Positions 47,408-57,800 of a stretch of DNA of 63,051 nucleotides are shown one piece after another. The stretch comes from an uncultured Bacteroidales bacterium (GTDB taxonomy: Bacteria; Bacteroidota; Bacteroidia; Bacteroidales; P3). The stretch is from assembly GCA_905236645.1 (NCBI GenBank), contig CAJOMZ010000001.1:1-63051 (forward strand). Direction: 5' to 3'. How positions within the stretch are numbered: position 1 is the first letter of the stretch; each line of letters opens with the position of its first letter. A program made the position numbers and the translations under genes. Below the pieces are notes generated by a model, which did no database searches, was not told the DNA's origin, and saw only the letters and a program-made list of their open reading frames with translations.

Positions 47408-48600
47408 ATGAACGTCCTCCAGCTCTGCTACAAGCCCCCCTACCCGCCTGTCGACGGCGGGACGCTGGCAATGAACAGCGTGACGCAGGGCCTTATGGCC
47501 TGCGGCCACAAGGTGAAGGTGTTAAGCGTGTGCAGCGACAAGCACCCTGTGAAGGGCGAGGCATTGGAGGCGGGATACAAGGAGGCCACCGGCTTTGAGG
47601 CTGTCTATATCGACCTGTCGATACATCCGCTCGACGCCGCCGTGTCGCTGCTGTGCGGCGAGTCGTACAACGTCAAGCGTTTCGTCAGCAAGGAGTTTGA
47701 CGAGCGCCTGACAGCCATACTGCAAGGCGAAAGCTTTGACGTTGTGCAGGTTGAGAGCATCTTTCTTGCACCCTACGTGGCCACTGTCCGCAAGCATAGC
47801 GACGCCAAGGTGGTGCTGCGCGCCCACAATGTCGAGCACCGCATTTGGCAGCAGATAGCCACCGCAACCCACAACCCGCTGAAGCGGTGGTATTTGAAGA
47901 AACTGGCACTGGCATTGAGAGCCTACGAGTTGGAGCATATCAAGGCATTGCCTGCATTACGGCCAACGACGCAGAGACGTTCAGCAGCGAAGGCTGCCGC
48001 AAACCTCTGGCCGACATACCCTTTGGCGTTGACATAGAGCCTATAGACAATGTCGATGCCGAGCCGCAGACGCTGTTTCATATAGGCTCGATGGACTGGC
48101 GCCCCAACGAGGAGGGCATACGCTGGTTCCTGAAAGAGGTGTGGCCTCTGATACACAACGAGATGCCAGCCGTAAGGCTGTTCCTTGCCGGCCGCAAGAT
48201 GCCCGACGACCTTATGCAGATGCAGAGCGAGGGCATAGTGGTTGTCGGCGAGGTGTCCGATGCAGCCTATTTCATTGCTTCAAAGCAGATTAACATCGTG
48301 CCTCTGCTGGCCGGAAGCGGCATCAGGGTAAAGATTATCGAGGCTATGTCGCTCGGCAAGACGGTGGTGACCACCACCGTAGGCGCCGCAGGCATCGACT
48401 ACACCGACGGCAAGGACCTGCTTATTGCCGACACACCTCAACAGTTTGTGGAGCAGGTGCGTCGCTGCATCGACGAGCCCGACCTGTGCAGCAGCATAGG
48501 CGCCAACGCCCGCCGACTGGTTTTGGACAAATACAGCAACGAGGCCCTGACACAAAGACTTGTGGGGTTCTACAATAAATTGGGTGCCGCCGCGTTATAG
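47408..48600 (+). pseudogene. Group 1 glycosyltransferase with a single-base frameshift
   Basis: The N-terminal half (ATG 47408: MNVLQLCYKPPYPPVDGG, FDVVQVESIFLAPYV, LRAHNVEHRIW) is in one frame up to YELEHIK. The second half (GIACITANDAETF, LFHIGSMDWRPNEEGIRWF, VRLFLAGRKMPDD, IVPLLAGSGIRVKIIEAMSL) is in another. They join at 47942-47946, where AAGGC would restore the frame if it were AAGGGC (one missing G). The joined product of about 397 residues is a normal GT-B enzyme with the E-x7-E-like donor site (VKIIEAMSLGKTVVTT). A sequencing error in a G-run or a real mutation are both possible. It is far from the polysaccharide operon, which has no glycosyltransferase of its own. Confidence 0.85.
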
Positions 48601-48617
48601 AAGAAAAACGAACCGAA

Positions 48618-49133
48618 ATGAACAGAAAGAGATTTTTCATATTGGCAATGCTGCTGGGCCTGGCATCAATGGCTGCGGCACAGATCAAGATTCCCGAGAC
48701 CAACGTAAGTTTCGCTTTCCCGACGAATAGCTGGAAATATCTGCAGACCAACAAGCTCAGTGACAACACTGTCATATATCTGTATTCTTATTCAGCCGAC
48801 TACGTGATAGACAGCCAGGGCGACACAACGTTGCCGTTTATGCGCATATATGTCCGCAAGAACTATGACGGCACGGTCTACGACCTGGCCTACAGCCGCT
48901 TTATGGTGCAGCCTTTCCAGTCGCTCGACGAGATTCCACACCCGAACGGGGCGCTTGAATATCTCGGGGCCTACACCGACGAGGAGGACGGCAAAGACTA
49001 CGAGTTCAGAATGTTATACATTAAAGACCGCAGCAACATACTCGAAATCCGGTTGGAATGCACGGTGGACAACTTTGAGGATTTCGAGAACGAGTTTTCG
49101 GAGATTATCAAGTCGGTCAAGGTAAACAAATAG
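48618..49133 (+). CDS. Small secreted hypothetical protein
   Basis: A 171-residue product with a clear signal peptide (MNRKRFFILAMLLGLASMAAA, then Q). The mature part has alternating strands (VSFAFPTNSWKYLQTNKL, FMRIYVRKNYDGTVYDLAY) and ends in an acidic helix plus strand (FENEFSEIIKSVKVNK). I do not recognise the family. It lies 17 nt after the glycosyltransferase and 6 nt before the PorE-like gene, so a link with the latter is plausible. Confidence 0.7.
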   Translation: MNRKRFFILAMLLGLASMAAAQIKIPETNVSFAFPTNSWKYLQTNKLSDNTVIYLYSYSADYVIDSQGDTTLPFMRIYVRKNYDGTVYDLAYSRFMVQPFQSLDEIPHPNGALEYLGAYTDEEDGKDYEFRMLYIKDRSNILEIRLECTVDNFEDFENEFSEIIKSVKVNK

Positions 49134-49139
49134 CATCCG

Positions 49140-51911
49140 ATGAGAAAGAGCATCATATTACTGGCGGCATTGGCCCTATGCATCGTGGCAAAAGCGCAGG
49201 GCGACGTGTCGCAATACTCGCTTCAATACGAGAAACTATACAAAGCCTACGTCAAGGAGCCCGAGAATGTGGCCAACAACTACGCCCTTGCCGCCTTCTA
49301 CGCCGACACCGCCAACCCGATGCGCAACTATGCCACGGCAATGAAGTACATCACCACCGCCGAGGAACAATTTGTGACAATACTTGAAGACCGCGACAAA
49401 TACAAGGAAGTCAAACGGTTGCTGAAGAAGAACATAAACATCCAGCTGCTCAGGCAGACGAAACTAAGCATCCGCATCAAGGCAAGAGAGTTTCTGGACA
49501 AAGAGGAGACCATCTCGGACGAGACCCTTGACAGTTACGCGGATGCGTTCAAGAACGACCAAGGTGCACTGAGGATGGTTGAATACCGACGGATGGGCAA
49601 CCGCTACCGGCAGGCTTGTGCGACAAACACCCTGGAGGCATACAAGAGCTTCACAGCCAGTTATCCATCCACAGCCGAGAGCGAAGAGGCCGAACGCAAG
49701 ATGGCTCAACTGGCAGAGGCCGTCGTTGCCAGCGCCCAACGCGAGACGGAAGTGGACAGCCTGCTTGACGGCTATCTGGACATCGAGGCCGTGAAAGCGG
49801 CGGCCCAGCGAAGAAAAAGCGCCCTGGCATACGCCGCGCTCATTGAGAATCCTTCGCCTCAGGCATACAGGGCTTTCTTGGCCAAATATCCAGGCAGCAA
49901 CGAATACTCGCTGGTACTCGACAAGATGGACGCTCAACTTCAGAACGACTTTAACCGCTTGACCTCACCACGGCAGTATGCCGACTTTATTCACAACAAC
50001 CCTGACAATCCGTTGGCGGAGGATGCATTGGCCAAGCTGAAGAGCCTTATCAACGACGAGCACAATATGCAGGCCCTGCGCATCTATCTTGATGAGTTTC
50101 CGCTCGATGTGAGCTATAACAATATCTACCTAACTTACTACAAATGGCATACCGAAGAGGGCAACAAGGCGCCTCTGGTGCAGTTTGCGGCACAGAATCC
50201 GGACTTCCCGTTCAAGAGTGCTTTGGAGGACGCATTGGTGGCCGCCGAGAAATATGACTCTATCAATATTATGATGCCCTTTGTTGAAAAAGAGTTCAAG
50301 CAATGGGCCTCAATAATCTACCACCTGACGGGCAAGAAGGAGTCGTTCGTCGCACTGCAGCGCACACTTCAGCACTTTGTATCGGCCAAGAATTGGCAAA
50401 AGGCAAACGAACGCATCAGTTTCTTCGACCTCAGCTTTGAAGACAACTGCATCGACGAGGTTGCAGAGCTCCGCTCCATCATCGACAGACCTGTAAACGA
50501 CAAGCTTGTATACACGCCGATAGTGCGTCCTGCATACGATATGATGCATTCGGTAATGCATCCCGACGGCAAGCTGATGTTCTACAACAGGGTCGTGAAC
50601 GGTAGCGTCTGCATCCAATCGGCAACCGAAACCGAGACAAAGAAAAGCAAAGTATGGAAAGGCACAGGCAACGTGCCGTTTACCAACATAGAAAACCGCG
50701 ACATCGAAATATACAATCTGTTTGACAATGGCAACAAGATGCTGTTGGGCAAAGGCGGCGACATTATGATAGCCGAGTATGGAGCCGACGGCTGGACGGT
50801 GACAGAGACGCTGCCCGCCCCGGTCAATAGCGACTATAACGACTTTGATGCCTATATGCTTGCCGATGGCAGCGGCATCCTGTTTGCCTCCGACCGCCCC
50901 GGCGGGCACAACCTGCAGCCGTCGCGCAGCTATTTCCACGGCGACACGGCACTGGCTTCAGACATCTACTTCTGCGCCCGCACCGACAACGGATGGGACG
51001 AGGCCATCAATCTGGGCATCAATGTCAACAGCCCATATATGGACTGCAGTCCTGTCGTCAGCGACGACCTTAAAACGCTGTACTTCATCACCGACGGGCG
51101 CGGCGGACTGGGCTTCGGCGACATTTACTACTCCACACGCGACAACACCGACGACTGGGAGCACTGGTCGAAACCTACAAACTACGGCAAAGAGGTGAAC
51201 AGCGGATTCAACGAGCTGTCTATCACTCCGACTGGCGACCGCAAGTCGTTGACGGTATGCACCAATGTTCACGGCAAATACGGATGCTACACTGTCCCCG
51301 CAATGCACACCATCGACGAACGTATGAAGACCGTCACCGTGAAAAGCGACGAAGTCGGTTTTGTGATAGATATCATTGACATAGAGACACAAAACAGCGT
51401 ATGTAGCGGACAGAGCATAGCACGCGGAGAGCAATGGCAGACATCTCTGTACACCGACAAGCAATACCTGCTCCTTGCGCATTGCGACGGACTCTTCATC
51501 CCGGCAATTCTGTTTTCGCCTGCCGACAGCAAGACCATAGTGCCCAAGGCCTATGACAGCCACGACGAGATGTTCACAATATCGTATGGCAATCAAAATA
51601 TCGCCTTGCCCGGCATCGCATTCGAAGACAAAAAAGCTGTTCTGAAACGCAGTGCCAACAAAGAAATCGAGCATTTGGCCGACTTCTTGGCCTCGTATCC
51701 CTATATTAACATTGAACTTATTATCCACGTGGCTGGCGACAACGACGCCTTCTGCTTCAACCTTTCCAACTCGCGCGGACAAGAGGTCAAGAAGATGCTG
51801 GTTGACAGCGGTATCGATGCCGACCGCATAACGGTATCGGGCTACGGCAACAGCAAGACAAAGACAGGAGAAGCCACCACGTCGGTCGCCTTGAAAGCAT
51901 ACTTGCAATAA
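49140..51911 (+). CDS. PorE-like outer-membrane-associated protein (TPR-like helices, PD40 propeller, CRD, OmpA_C)
   Basis: The 923-residue protein has a signal peptide (MRKSIILLAALALCIVAKAQ) and an N-terminal helical, TPR-like half (about 22-440: NNYALAAFYADTANPMRNYA). PD40/WD40-like blades follow (about 460-730: ILFASDRPGG, MDCSPVVSDDLKTLYFITDG, GGLGFGDIYYSTR), then a carboxypeptidase-regulatory-like domain (about 735-815: VGFVIDIIDIETQNSVCSGQ) and an OmpA C-terminal domain (about 838-923: NLSNSRGQEVKKMLVDSG, ITVSGYGNSKTKT). Known: P. gingivalis PorE has this domain order and ties the T9SS to peptidoglycan. The assignment rests on architecture; an OmpA-family paralogue is possible. No other T9SS core gene is nearby. 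Confidence 0.75.
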   Translation: MRKSIILLAALALCIVAKAQGDVSQYSLQYEKLYKAYVKEPENVANNYALAAFYADTANPMRNYATAMKYITTAEEQFVTILEDRDKYKEVKRLLKKNINIQLLRQTKLSIRIKAREFLDKEETISDETLDSYADAFKNDQGALRMVEYRRMGNRYRQACATNTLEAYKSFTASYPSTAESEEAERKMAQLAEAVVASAQRETEVDSLLDGYLDIEAVKAAAQRRKSALAYAALIENPSPQAYRAFLAKYPGSNEYSLVLDKMDAQLQNDFNRLTSPRQYADFIHNNPDNPLAEDALAKLKSLINDEHNMQALRIYLDEFPLDVSYNNIYLTYYKWHTEEGNKAPLVQFAAQNPDFPFKSALEDALVAAEKYDSINIMMPFVEKEFKQWASIIYHLTGKKESFVALQRTLQHFVSAKNWQKANERISFFDLSFEDNCIDEVAELRSIIDRPVNDKLVYTPIVRPAYDMMHSVMHPDGKLMFYNRVVNGSVCIQSATETETKKSKVWKGTGNVPFTNIENRDIEIYNLFDNGNKMLLGKGGDIMIAEYGADGWTVTETLPAPVNSDYNDFDAYMLADGSGILFASDRPGGHNLQPSRSYFHGDTALASDIYFCARTDNGWDEAINLGINVNSPYMDCSPVVSDDLKTLYFITDGRGGLGFGDIYYSTRDNTDDWEHWSKPTNYGKEVNSGFNELSITPTGDRKSLTVCTNVHGKYGCYTVPAMHTIDERMKTVTVKSDEVGFVIDIIDIETQNSVCSGQSIARGEQWQTSLYTDKQYLLLAHCDGLFIPAILFSPADSKTIVPKAYDSHDEMFTISYGNQNIALPGIAFEDKKAVLKRSANKEIEHLADFLASYPYINIELIIHVAGDNDAFCFNLSNSRGQEVKKMLVDSGIDADRITVSGYGNSKTKTGEATTSVALKAYLQ

Positions 51912-51986
51912 ACATTTTTAGACTTATTAACAATCCATTGCGGATTTCTTTTTTCTCCAACCGCCTTTTCGTTCGGAAAAGAGATG

Positions 51987-51994
51987 TAATTTTG
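51987..51994 (+). promoter_or_regulatory. Candidate -7 box for the alpha/beta hydrolase gene
   Basis: TAATTTTG matches TAnnTTTG, 33 nt before the ATG at 52020. The nearest TTTC lies only 16 nt upstream, shorter than usual, so confidence is modest. Confidence 0.45.
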
Positions 51995-52019
51995 CATCCG
52001 ATTTATAATATTGTCGGCA

Positions 52020-52838
52020 ATGGAGAAACATAAGGTTATTATGTTTGAAAACCACGAGTTGCACTATCGCGACGAGGGGCGAGAGCACCCTCAGACGCTC
52101 GTGCTCTTGCACGGTTTTCTGCAAAATCTGAATGTGTGGAGTTCGTTCACACTCACGTATATGCGTTATATGCGCGTCATAACCATCGATTTGCCAGGAC
52201 ACGGCTACAGCGCCACCTACTCCGACGTTCACACGATGGATTTTATGGCCAACGCTGTCAAAGCCGTCCTTGACGAAGCCGGCGTCGAAAAATGCGTTAT
52301 GGCCGGCCATTCGCTGGGCGGATATGTGGCTCTTGCCTTTGCCGACAACTACAGTTATATGCTGCAGGGACTTGCACTGCTGCACTCGCACGCTATGGCC
52401 GACGACGCCGACAAGCGCGCCCAGCGCGACGAGGTGTGCCGGCAAGTGCACCTGAACCGCGCCGGATTCATTGTCGACTTCATTACCAATCTTTTCGACG
52501 ACTCAAAACGTGAATATCTTGCGCAGGACATAAAAGAGCTTCGCGACCAATGCCTTGAGACTCGCGAAGAAGGCATCCTTGCCGCACAACGAGGAATGAA
52601 ACTCCGCACCTCCCGCATTCGCACGCTGGCCAATCTTGATATTCCCGTGCTCTTTATCTACGGCAAGAACGACACCCGCATCCCGATAGAGATGGGACTG
52701 TCGCAGGCAATGGTCCCCAAACGCTCCGAAGTGCTTCTCCTCGACGACGTTGCACATATGTCTTTTATGGAAGACCGCGACTACGTCAAGACCCGCCTAT
52801 GCCACTTTGTAAATCAATGCTACGGATGTAATAAATAA
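52020..52838 (+). CDS. Alpha/beta-fold hydrolase
   Basis: I start at ATG 52020 (MEKHKVIMFENHELHYRDEG); a TTG at 52011 would add three residues. The 272-residue protein has the oxyanion loop LVLLHGFLQNLNVWSSF, the nucleophile elbow MAGHSLGGYVALAF (Ser in GHSLG), an acid after VLFIYGKNDTRIP (Asp) and histidine in LDDVAHMSFME. This is a complete catalytic triad. The substrate is unknown; the family includes esterases and lyase-like enzymes. Monocistronic, convergent with the T9SS cargo gene. Confidence 0.88.
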   Translation: MEKHKVIMFENHELHYRDEGREHPQTLVLLHGFLQNLNVWSSFTLTYMRYMRVITIDLPGHGYSATYSDVHTMDFMANAVKAVLDEAGVEKCVMAGHSLGGYVALAFADNYSYMLQGLALLHSHAMADDADKRAQRDEVCRQVHLNRAGFIVDFITNLFDDSKREYLAQDIKELRDQCLETREEGILAAQRGMKLRTSRIRTLANLDIPVLFIYGKNDTRIPIEMGLSQAMVPKRSEVLLLDDVAHMSFMEDRDYVKTRLCHFVNQCYGCNK

Positions 52839-52845
52839 GTTTCAA

Positions 52846-54822
52846 TCATATCTTTATAATTTTCCTGACGGCAACTCCCTTTGAAGTGTACACCCTCAGT
52901 AGGTAGACACCGCGCGGATAGCGCCTCAAGTCAAACACCGCACTCTTTGCTCCGAAGCTCTTATGCACAATCAGCGCCCCCTGTTGGTTGTAGACCTCGG
53001 CAGCAGTCACAAGCTCATCCACTGCGACCGAGAAAATGCCGCCGGTAGGATTGGGCAGCACATCCACGCTAATGCTTTCAGGCTCTGCAATATGTGTGAC
53101 GGGCTTGTGTCTCCGTTTGTCAAGTAGAGAGTCATAATAGTATAGAATATTTGCGTTGTTTGAAGGGATGTAAAAATTTGGAGAGGAAAGTGATTCCGAT
53201 TGATGCCATATTTTTTTCTCAATAAAGCCATTGTCACATACAATTATACCACCGTTTGAGACCGTTGATGATGATACGATGGTATCGTAAACATCCATTT
53301 CTCCAGTGTGTTGGTCATAACGATATGTACAATTATAAACACAAGTATTAGAGGCTACTATCATTATGTATTCTTTATTTACGAATGGAGGCGATCCGGT
53401 TTTTGTCCCTACGGAATCGGCAGCAAGTGATATGTGGGAAATGTAGTCTCCCGTATGTTTGTTGTACTTGATAATTGTAGCCACATAACCTTGTTTTGGC
53501 TTAGGGAATACTAATGTGTCGTTGTGCTCTCTGTCAAAAAAAACATTGGGGAAATAGTCCAAATTATACCTGCTGTAATTGCGCCATTGACGAAATGGGC
53601 TTTTAAAACTCCCTGCATAATATAAATATGAGGAATCGACAAATGTGCCACCATGCGAATCCATAGAAGATCCGATTGTCTCAGTCTCAGTCCCGTTGTT
53701 TATTGTTACATCTTCATAAAAAAATTGTTTGGTCCATATCACTTCGCCCAAGGTGTCCATTTTAAGAATATAATCCATACGTCGGTCATCTTCTTGAACA
53801 ACCGATTTGCCTCCTTTAAAGTACAATTCTAAAGGATAACTGAATCTTCCGCTACCGTGTACACAAGATTGGACCACAGCATAAATATAGTCTTCCTCGT
53901 CAATCTCAAAAGAAGTGAAATCATATCCGCCATAATCAGAGCAGAAGACTGTGTCACTAACATTGTTTCTGTATCCATTGAGCGAATCTGTAAGCTGGAT
54001 TATATCCATATCAGACCATTTGGGGTTAATCTTTATCAAAAAAGGCGTGTCTCTGTACGTCTTCTCATAAGGATAAAAATTATTTGTACTGACAGGGTAT
54101 CTATAAAGCCTTGATGTGTCATCATTAAGTGTAATGGGCATCATTTCTCCCTCTTCGGGGCGGGGACTCTGCTGATTAAATAGTATATAATGATTTCCTT
54201 TGCTATCCTTGCGATAACGACCAGATAAATAGTGTGCAAATTTTATGTCCAACCGATTGCCATCCAAGTCTAATGTAACGAGATACGTATTCTGACTGTT
54301 CCTATAAGGCAAAGCGCCGTAGGGTTGCATAACGCCATCAATAAAGCCATAATACGTCGTGTCTATAAAATGCAGCCAACAATGTCTGTTAGACAGATAT
54401 ATATCCTGAGGGGTTTGAAGATTTTTTGATTTGTAAGTGAACATAAAATCAATCTTATCGTCATAAATGGAGAATCCGCAAACATTGCCAGAGCCCTCTT
54501 TCCAGTCCTTCACCGAACGGCACCAGAGCATTGTGCCTGCAGTGTCGAACTTGGCGATAAACACGCCTCGAGATGCAAAAAGCCAGGCATCCGTGTCGGC
54601 AGGACATATATACTGCCCGTTAATCTCAGCCTGCGATTCGAATACACCTGCCACATAAAGGTTACCGACGCTGTCCATCGTTCTTTGGGATATGCTAAGG
54701 ATGTGCGGGCTGTGTACCTCCCACAGGAACCGCTCGCTCTGAGCCGATGCGACCGATGCCGACACAAGCCCGACAAACAGAATGAACAACAATTTGCATT
54801 GTTTTATAACAACCTTTTCCAT
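52846..54822 (-). CDS. T9SS-sorted secreted protein (658 residues)
   Basis: It starts MEKVVIKQCKLLFILFVGLV with a cleavable signal ending ASVASAQ. The body has repeated short beta elements reporting-style (TMDSVGNLYVAGVFES, FIAKFDTAGTMLWCRSVKDW, YILKMDTLGEVIWTKQFF), reminiscent of SBBP-type propeller repeats. The end is a typical T9SS sorting domain (VDVLPNPTGGIFSVAV, AAEVYNQQGALIVHKS, YPRGVYLLRVYTSKG, RKIIKI). Function unknown; probably surface-exposed. It follows the 1664-residue gene by 3 nt, so both are on one transcript. Confidence 0.85.
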   Translation of the reverse strand: MEKVVIKQCKLLFILFVGLVSASVASAQSERFLWEVHSPHILSISQRTMDSVGNLYVAGVFESQAEINGQYICPADTDAWLFASRGVFIAKFDTAGTMLWCRSVKDWKEGSGNVCGFSIYDDKIDFMFTYKSKNLQTPQDIYLSNRHCWLHFIDTTYYGFIDGVMQPYGALPYRNSQNTYLVTLDLDGNRLDIKFAHYLSGRYRKDSKGNHYILFNQQSPRPEEGEMMPITLNDDTSRLYRYPVSTNNFYPYEKTYRDTPFLIKINPKWSDMDIIQLTDSLNGYRNNVSDTVFCSDYGGYDFTSFEIDEEDYIYAVVQSCVHGSGRFSYPLELYFKGGKSVVQEDDRRMDYILKMDTLGEVIWTKQFFYEDVTINNGTETETIGSSMDSHGGTFVDSSYLYYAGSFKSPFRQWRNYSRYNLDYFPNVFFDREHNDTLVFPKPKQGYVATIIKYNKHTGDYISHISLAADSVGTKTGSPPFVNKEYIMIVASNTCVYNCTYRYDQHTGEMDVYDTIVSSSTVSNGGIIVCDNGFIEKKIWHQSESLSSPNFYIPSNNANILYYYDSLLDKRRHKPVTHIAEPESISVDVLPNPTGGIFSVAVDELVTAAEVYNQQGALIVHKSFGAKSAVFDLRRYPRGVYLLRVYTSKGVAVRKIIKI

Positions 54823-54825
54823 AGC

Positions 54826-57800
54826 CTATTTCTTTATTAGTTTAACAAATTCCGTTTTGCCATCTGCCGAAACTATTTTGATTATATATGCCGCCTGAGC
54901 GAACATAACGACATTGAGTCTTGAAACTCCCAACACATTTAAGACCTCGCGTCCGTCAATTGAATATACGGTAATGCCTGCTATGTCGGCCGCCTCTGTC
55001 CAGCTCTCCTTGTTCAACACAATGACATCCCCGCTTGCTGGATTGGGGTAGACCAAATAGCGGCTTTCGGGTAATGCCTCCGATGAAATATCGCCATACG
55101 AATAGCTCTTTTGCAGATATTCCGGAGGTGGTATATAATCCGCAAGCCTGTCGACCCCTATGCAAGTGTCGGCTATGCATAAACCATCTTTGTCGCAGAC
55201 GAGCAAATGCAAATGTATGCAACTGTCGGCATAAAGCAATTGCGAGAATTTCCCATAGTCAAAATACAGAAGACAACCCACCTCGTTACTCAAGGCATCG
55301 TAATGGTAGTTCAAAACCTCACCCTCGTCGCTCCACAGCATATATACATCCGGTACTGGAGACTGGCAGGTGAAATCAAAAAAAACAGTCTGTCCTTGAG
55401 TGCCGTAATTCACATTGGGAGTAATGCTTACATTTGTACCAAAAAAACATCCACCGTGAACATTCTGCTGCTCCAACCATTCAAGCAAATTGAAAGAGAT
55501 TTGGCCAAGTTGATACACACCATCGGAAAAAACGATATATATTATTGGTTGGGAAAGGTCGGAAAATGTTATTTCAAGATCAACGAGCGCGGAGCTTCCT
55601 TGTGCAGGAACAAAAACGGGGAATGTACTCATTGTATAGTTTGTCTGGTCGGGATAGAATAAAATTCGATTCATTGTAAAATCGAGTTCAGAGTCGTTGA
55701 TGAATCGGAAGGTGAAGGTGCCCTTGATTTTGCATCCTTCCATTTTGATGGTTACATCTTCAAGTTCCAGGCCCAAAAGTCTTTCGTGTTCTTCTTCAGA
55801 GCAATCCCTTCCATAAATAGTCAATCCATTGGATTCCGATTCACAATCTGCCCCATACGACGCCGTCATAAAAAATGTACTGTTTGGGGTGACTGGCAAT
55901 GAAGCAGGGAATGTTTGACCCTGAGAAATATATAAATATTCCTTTTGCCATTGCCACCAGTTTACATCGGTTCCAATAGAGAGGACATTAATATACGGTT
56001 GATCGTCGTTGCATATCTCGTAACATCCCGTCAGGACGGCATCCATACGCGGAGCTTGTGGTATTAGTATTTGTGTCGGGAGAGACTTGCAGCCTGTTTG
56101 TTGGTCGATATAATAAGCCGAAGCAAGACCGTCGTAATAGTATCTGGTTGTCATTCCGGAAGTGCCGTTGCTCCATATCAGACTTATTTCTTCATCGCAC
56201 GCAAGGTCCACAGGTCCTTCGGAGATACATTTGTTTCCGTCAAAAACTATAGTTGGTGCAGCAGGCGGCGGATAAACAGAGAATGTGACAGAATCAACGG
56301 AGGTACATCCTCCAAGTTCGGGTGGTGCCGACACTCTTAGACGAGCCTTCCACAACCCTGTCTCTCTGACAGTAAACGCAATGTCAGCAGTATTGTATTG
56401 TGTAACGACGGATGTAGGAGAGGTGATTGTCCATTCATACGCATATTGCGAACCTGTATTGCCCTGAAGATTTACCGTTTCATTTTGACAATATTTGTTG
56501 CGATACCCTATTCTTGCTTTGGGCGTGTTCTTAAATATGATATCCACTCTATCAAAGGCACGACACAGATACCCTGTATCAGTTACATAAACAAAATATG
56601 TTCCAGTATGATTAGCATAACTTTTATTTAAATAAATTAAATTGTTTTGTGGCTGCCATTCAAACAAAACACTATCAATATTCGAAGATGTGTCATAATT
56701 ATTCCAATATACAAGTCGGATTGATGTCCCTCCGCATACAGGACTATTTTCTATATCATATTGTATTCCTAAATCATTAGGGGCCTCATCACCATAGGCT
56801 TCATATAAATTATTTTTTAATATAATAGTTTTATTTGTAATTCCTGTACAGCCCTGGAAATCAGTAACCGTCAATCTAACAACTTCATTAACATAATCAT
56901 TAACATTGTTATATTTAAACGTATGCCAAATGGTTTGACCGTAGTTATATGAATTGTCAGAGAAACTCCATTGGTATGTCAGTCCTGTCCCTGCTGCACT
57001 TGCCGAGAACTGGAATGGCGTCTGATTGCACATCTTACGTCGTGCATTTATCGACAGTTGATGTGGCTTGTAGTGAAACATATACTTCGTTGTGTCTATA
57101 CACGTTCCAATCTGCAACAAGACATTCAACACCTCGCCATCTCTCAATGTCCGGATTGACATCGCTGTGCGACGCGCATTCCCTGTCATCTGTTTGACAA
57201 ATATCTGAACTTCCCTGTTCAGCACTATGATAGTTCGGGGTGATGGCATCGGCACCGCTCTATATAGTGAACTATCAAATATTATCAAAGAATCGGCACA
57301 ATCATACTTGACAATAATATTGGGCACTGTTGATATTATGCCTCTGCTTTTTGCTATATAACAAGTGTCGTTGCTTTTCCATTCCATTGTGGCCACATAC
57401 TCTCCCAAACTGTCTATTTTTGCAGTGATTTGGTGCTCATCGGAGGGAAAATCATATTTTTTTGTGTGTCCGTTGCAGGTAATATTCAGGCTTGTCACGG
57501 ATTCCGGTATGTTGTCTCTGAAAAAAACGACTTTGTTAAAGCAGGTCACGGTACTTCTCAGATTCTGTTCTTCTATTATTTTGTGATGCCGGCACGGTAC
57601 GTAATGAGAAGACTCCCCCAGAGCAGCAACGACGTCACAAGGATGGTCAACTATCCTTGCCGTACATTGGTAATACCGTCCCTGAATGTAAGGAATGCAT
57701 TGGCCAGTCATTCCTCCATTCCAATTATAGCTAACACTACCATTCACTACATCTTCAAATTGCATACATATCTGCCCCGGTATACTGAGAGTGTCAAGAT

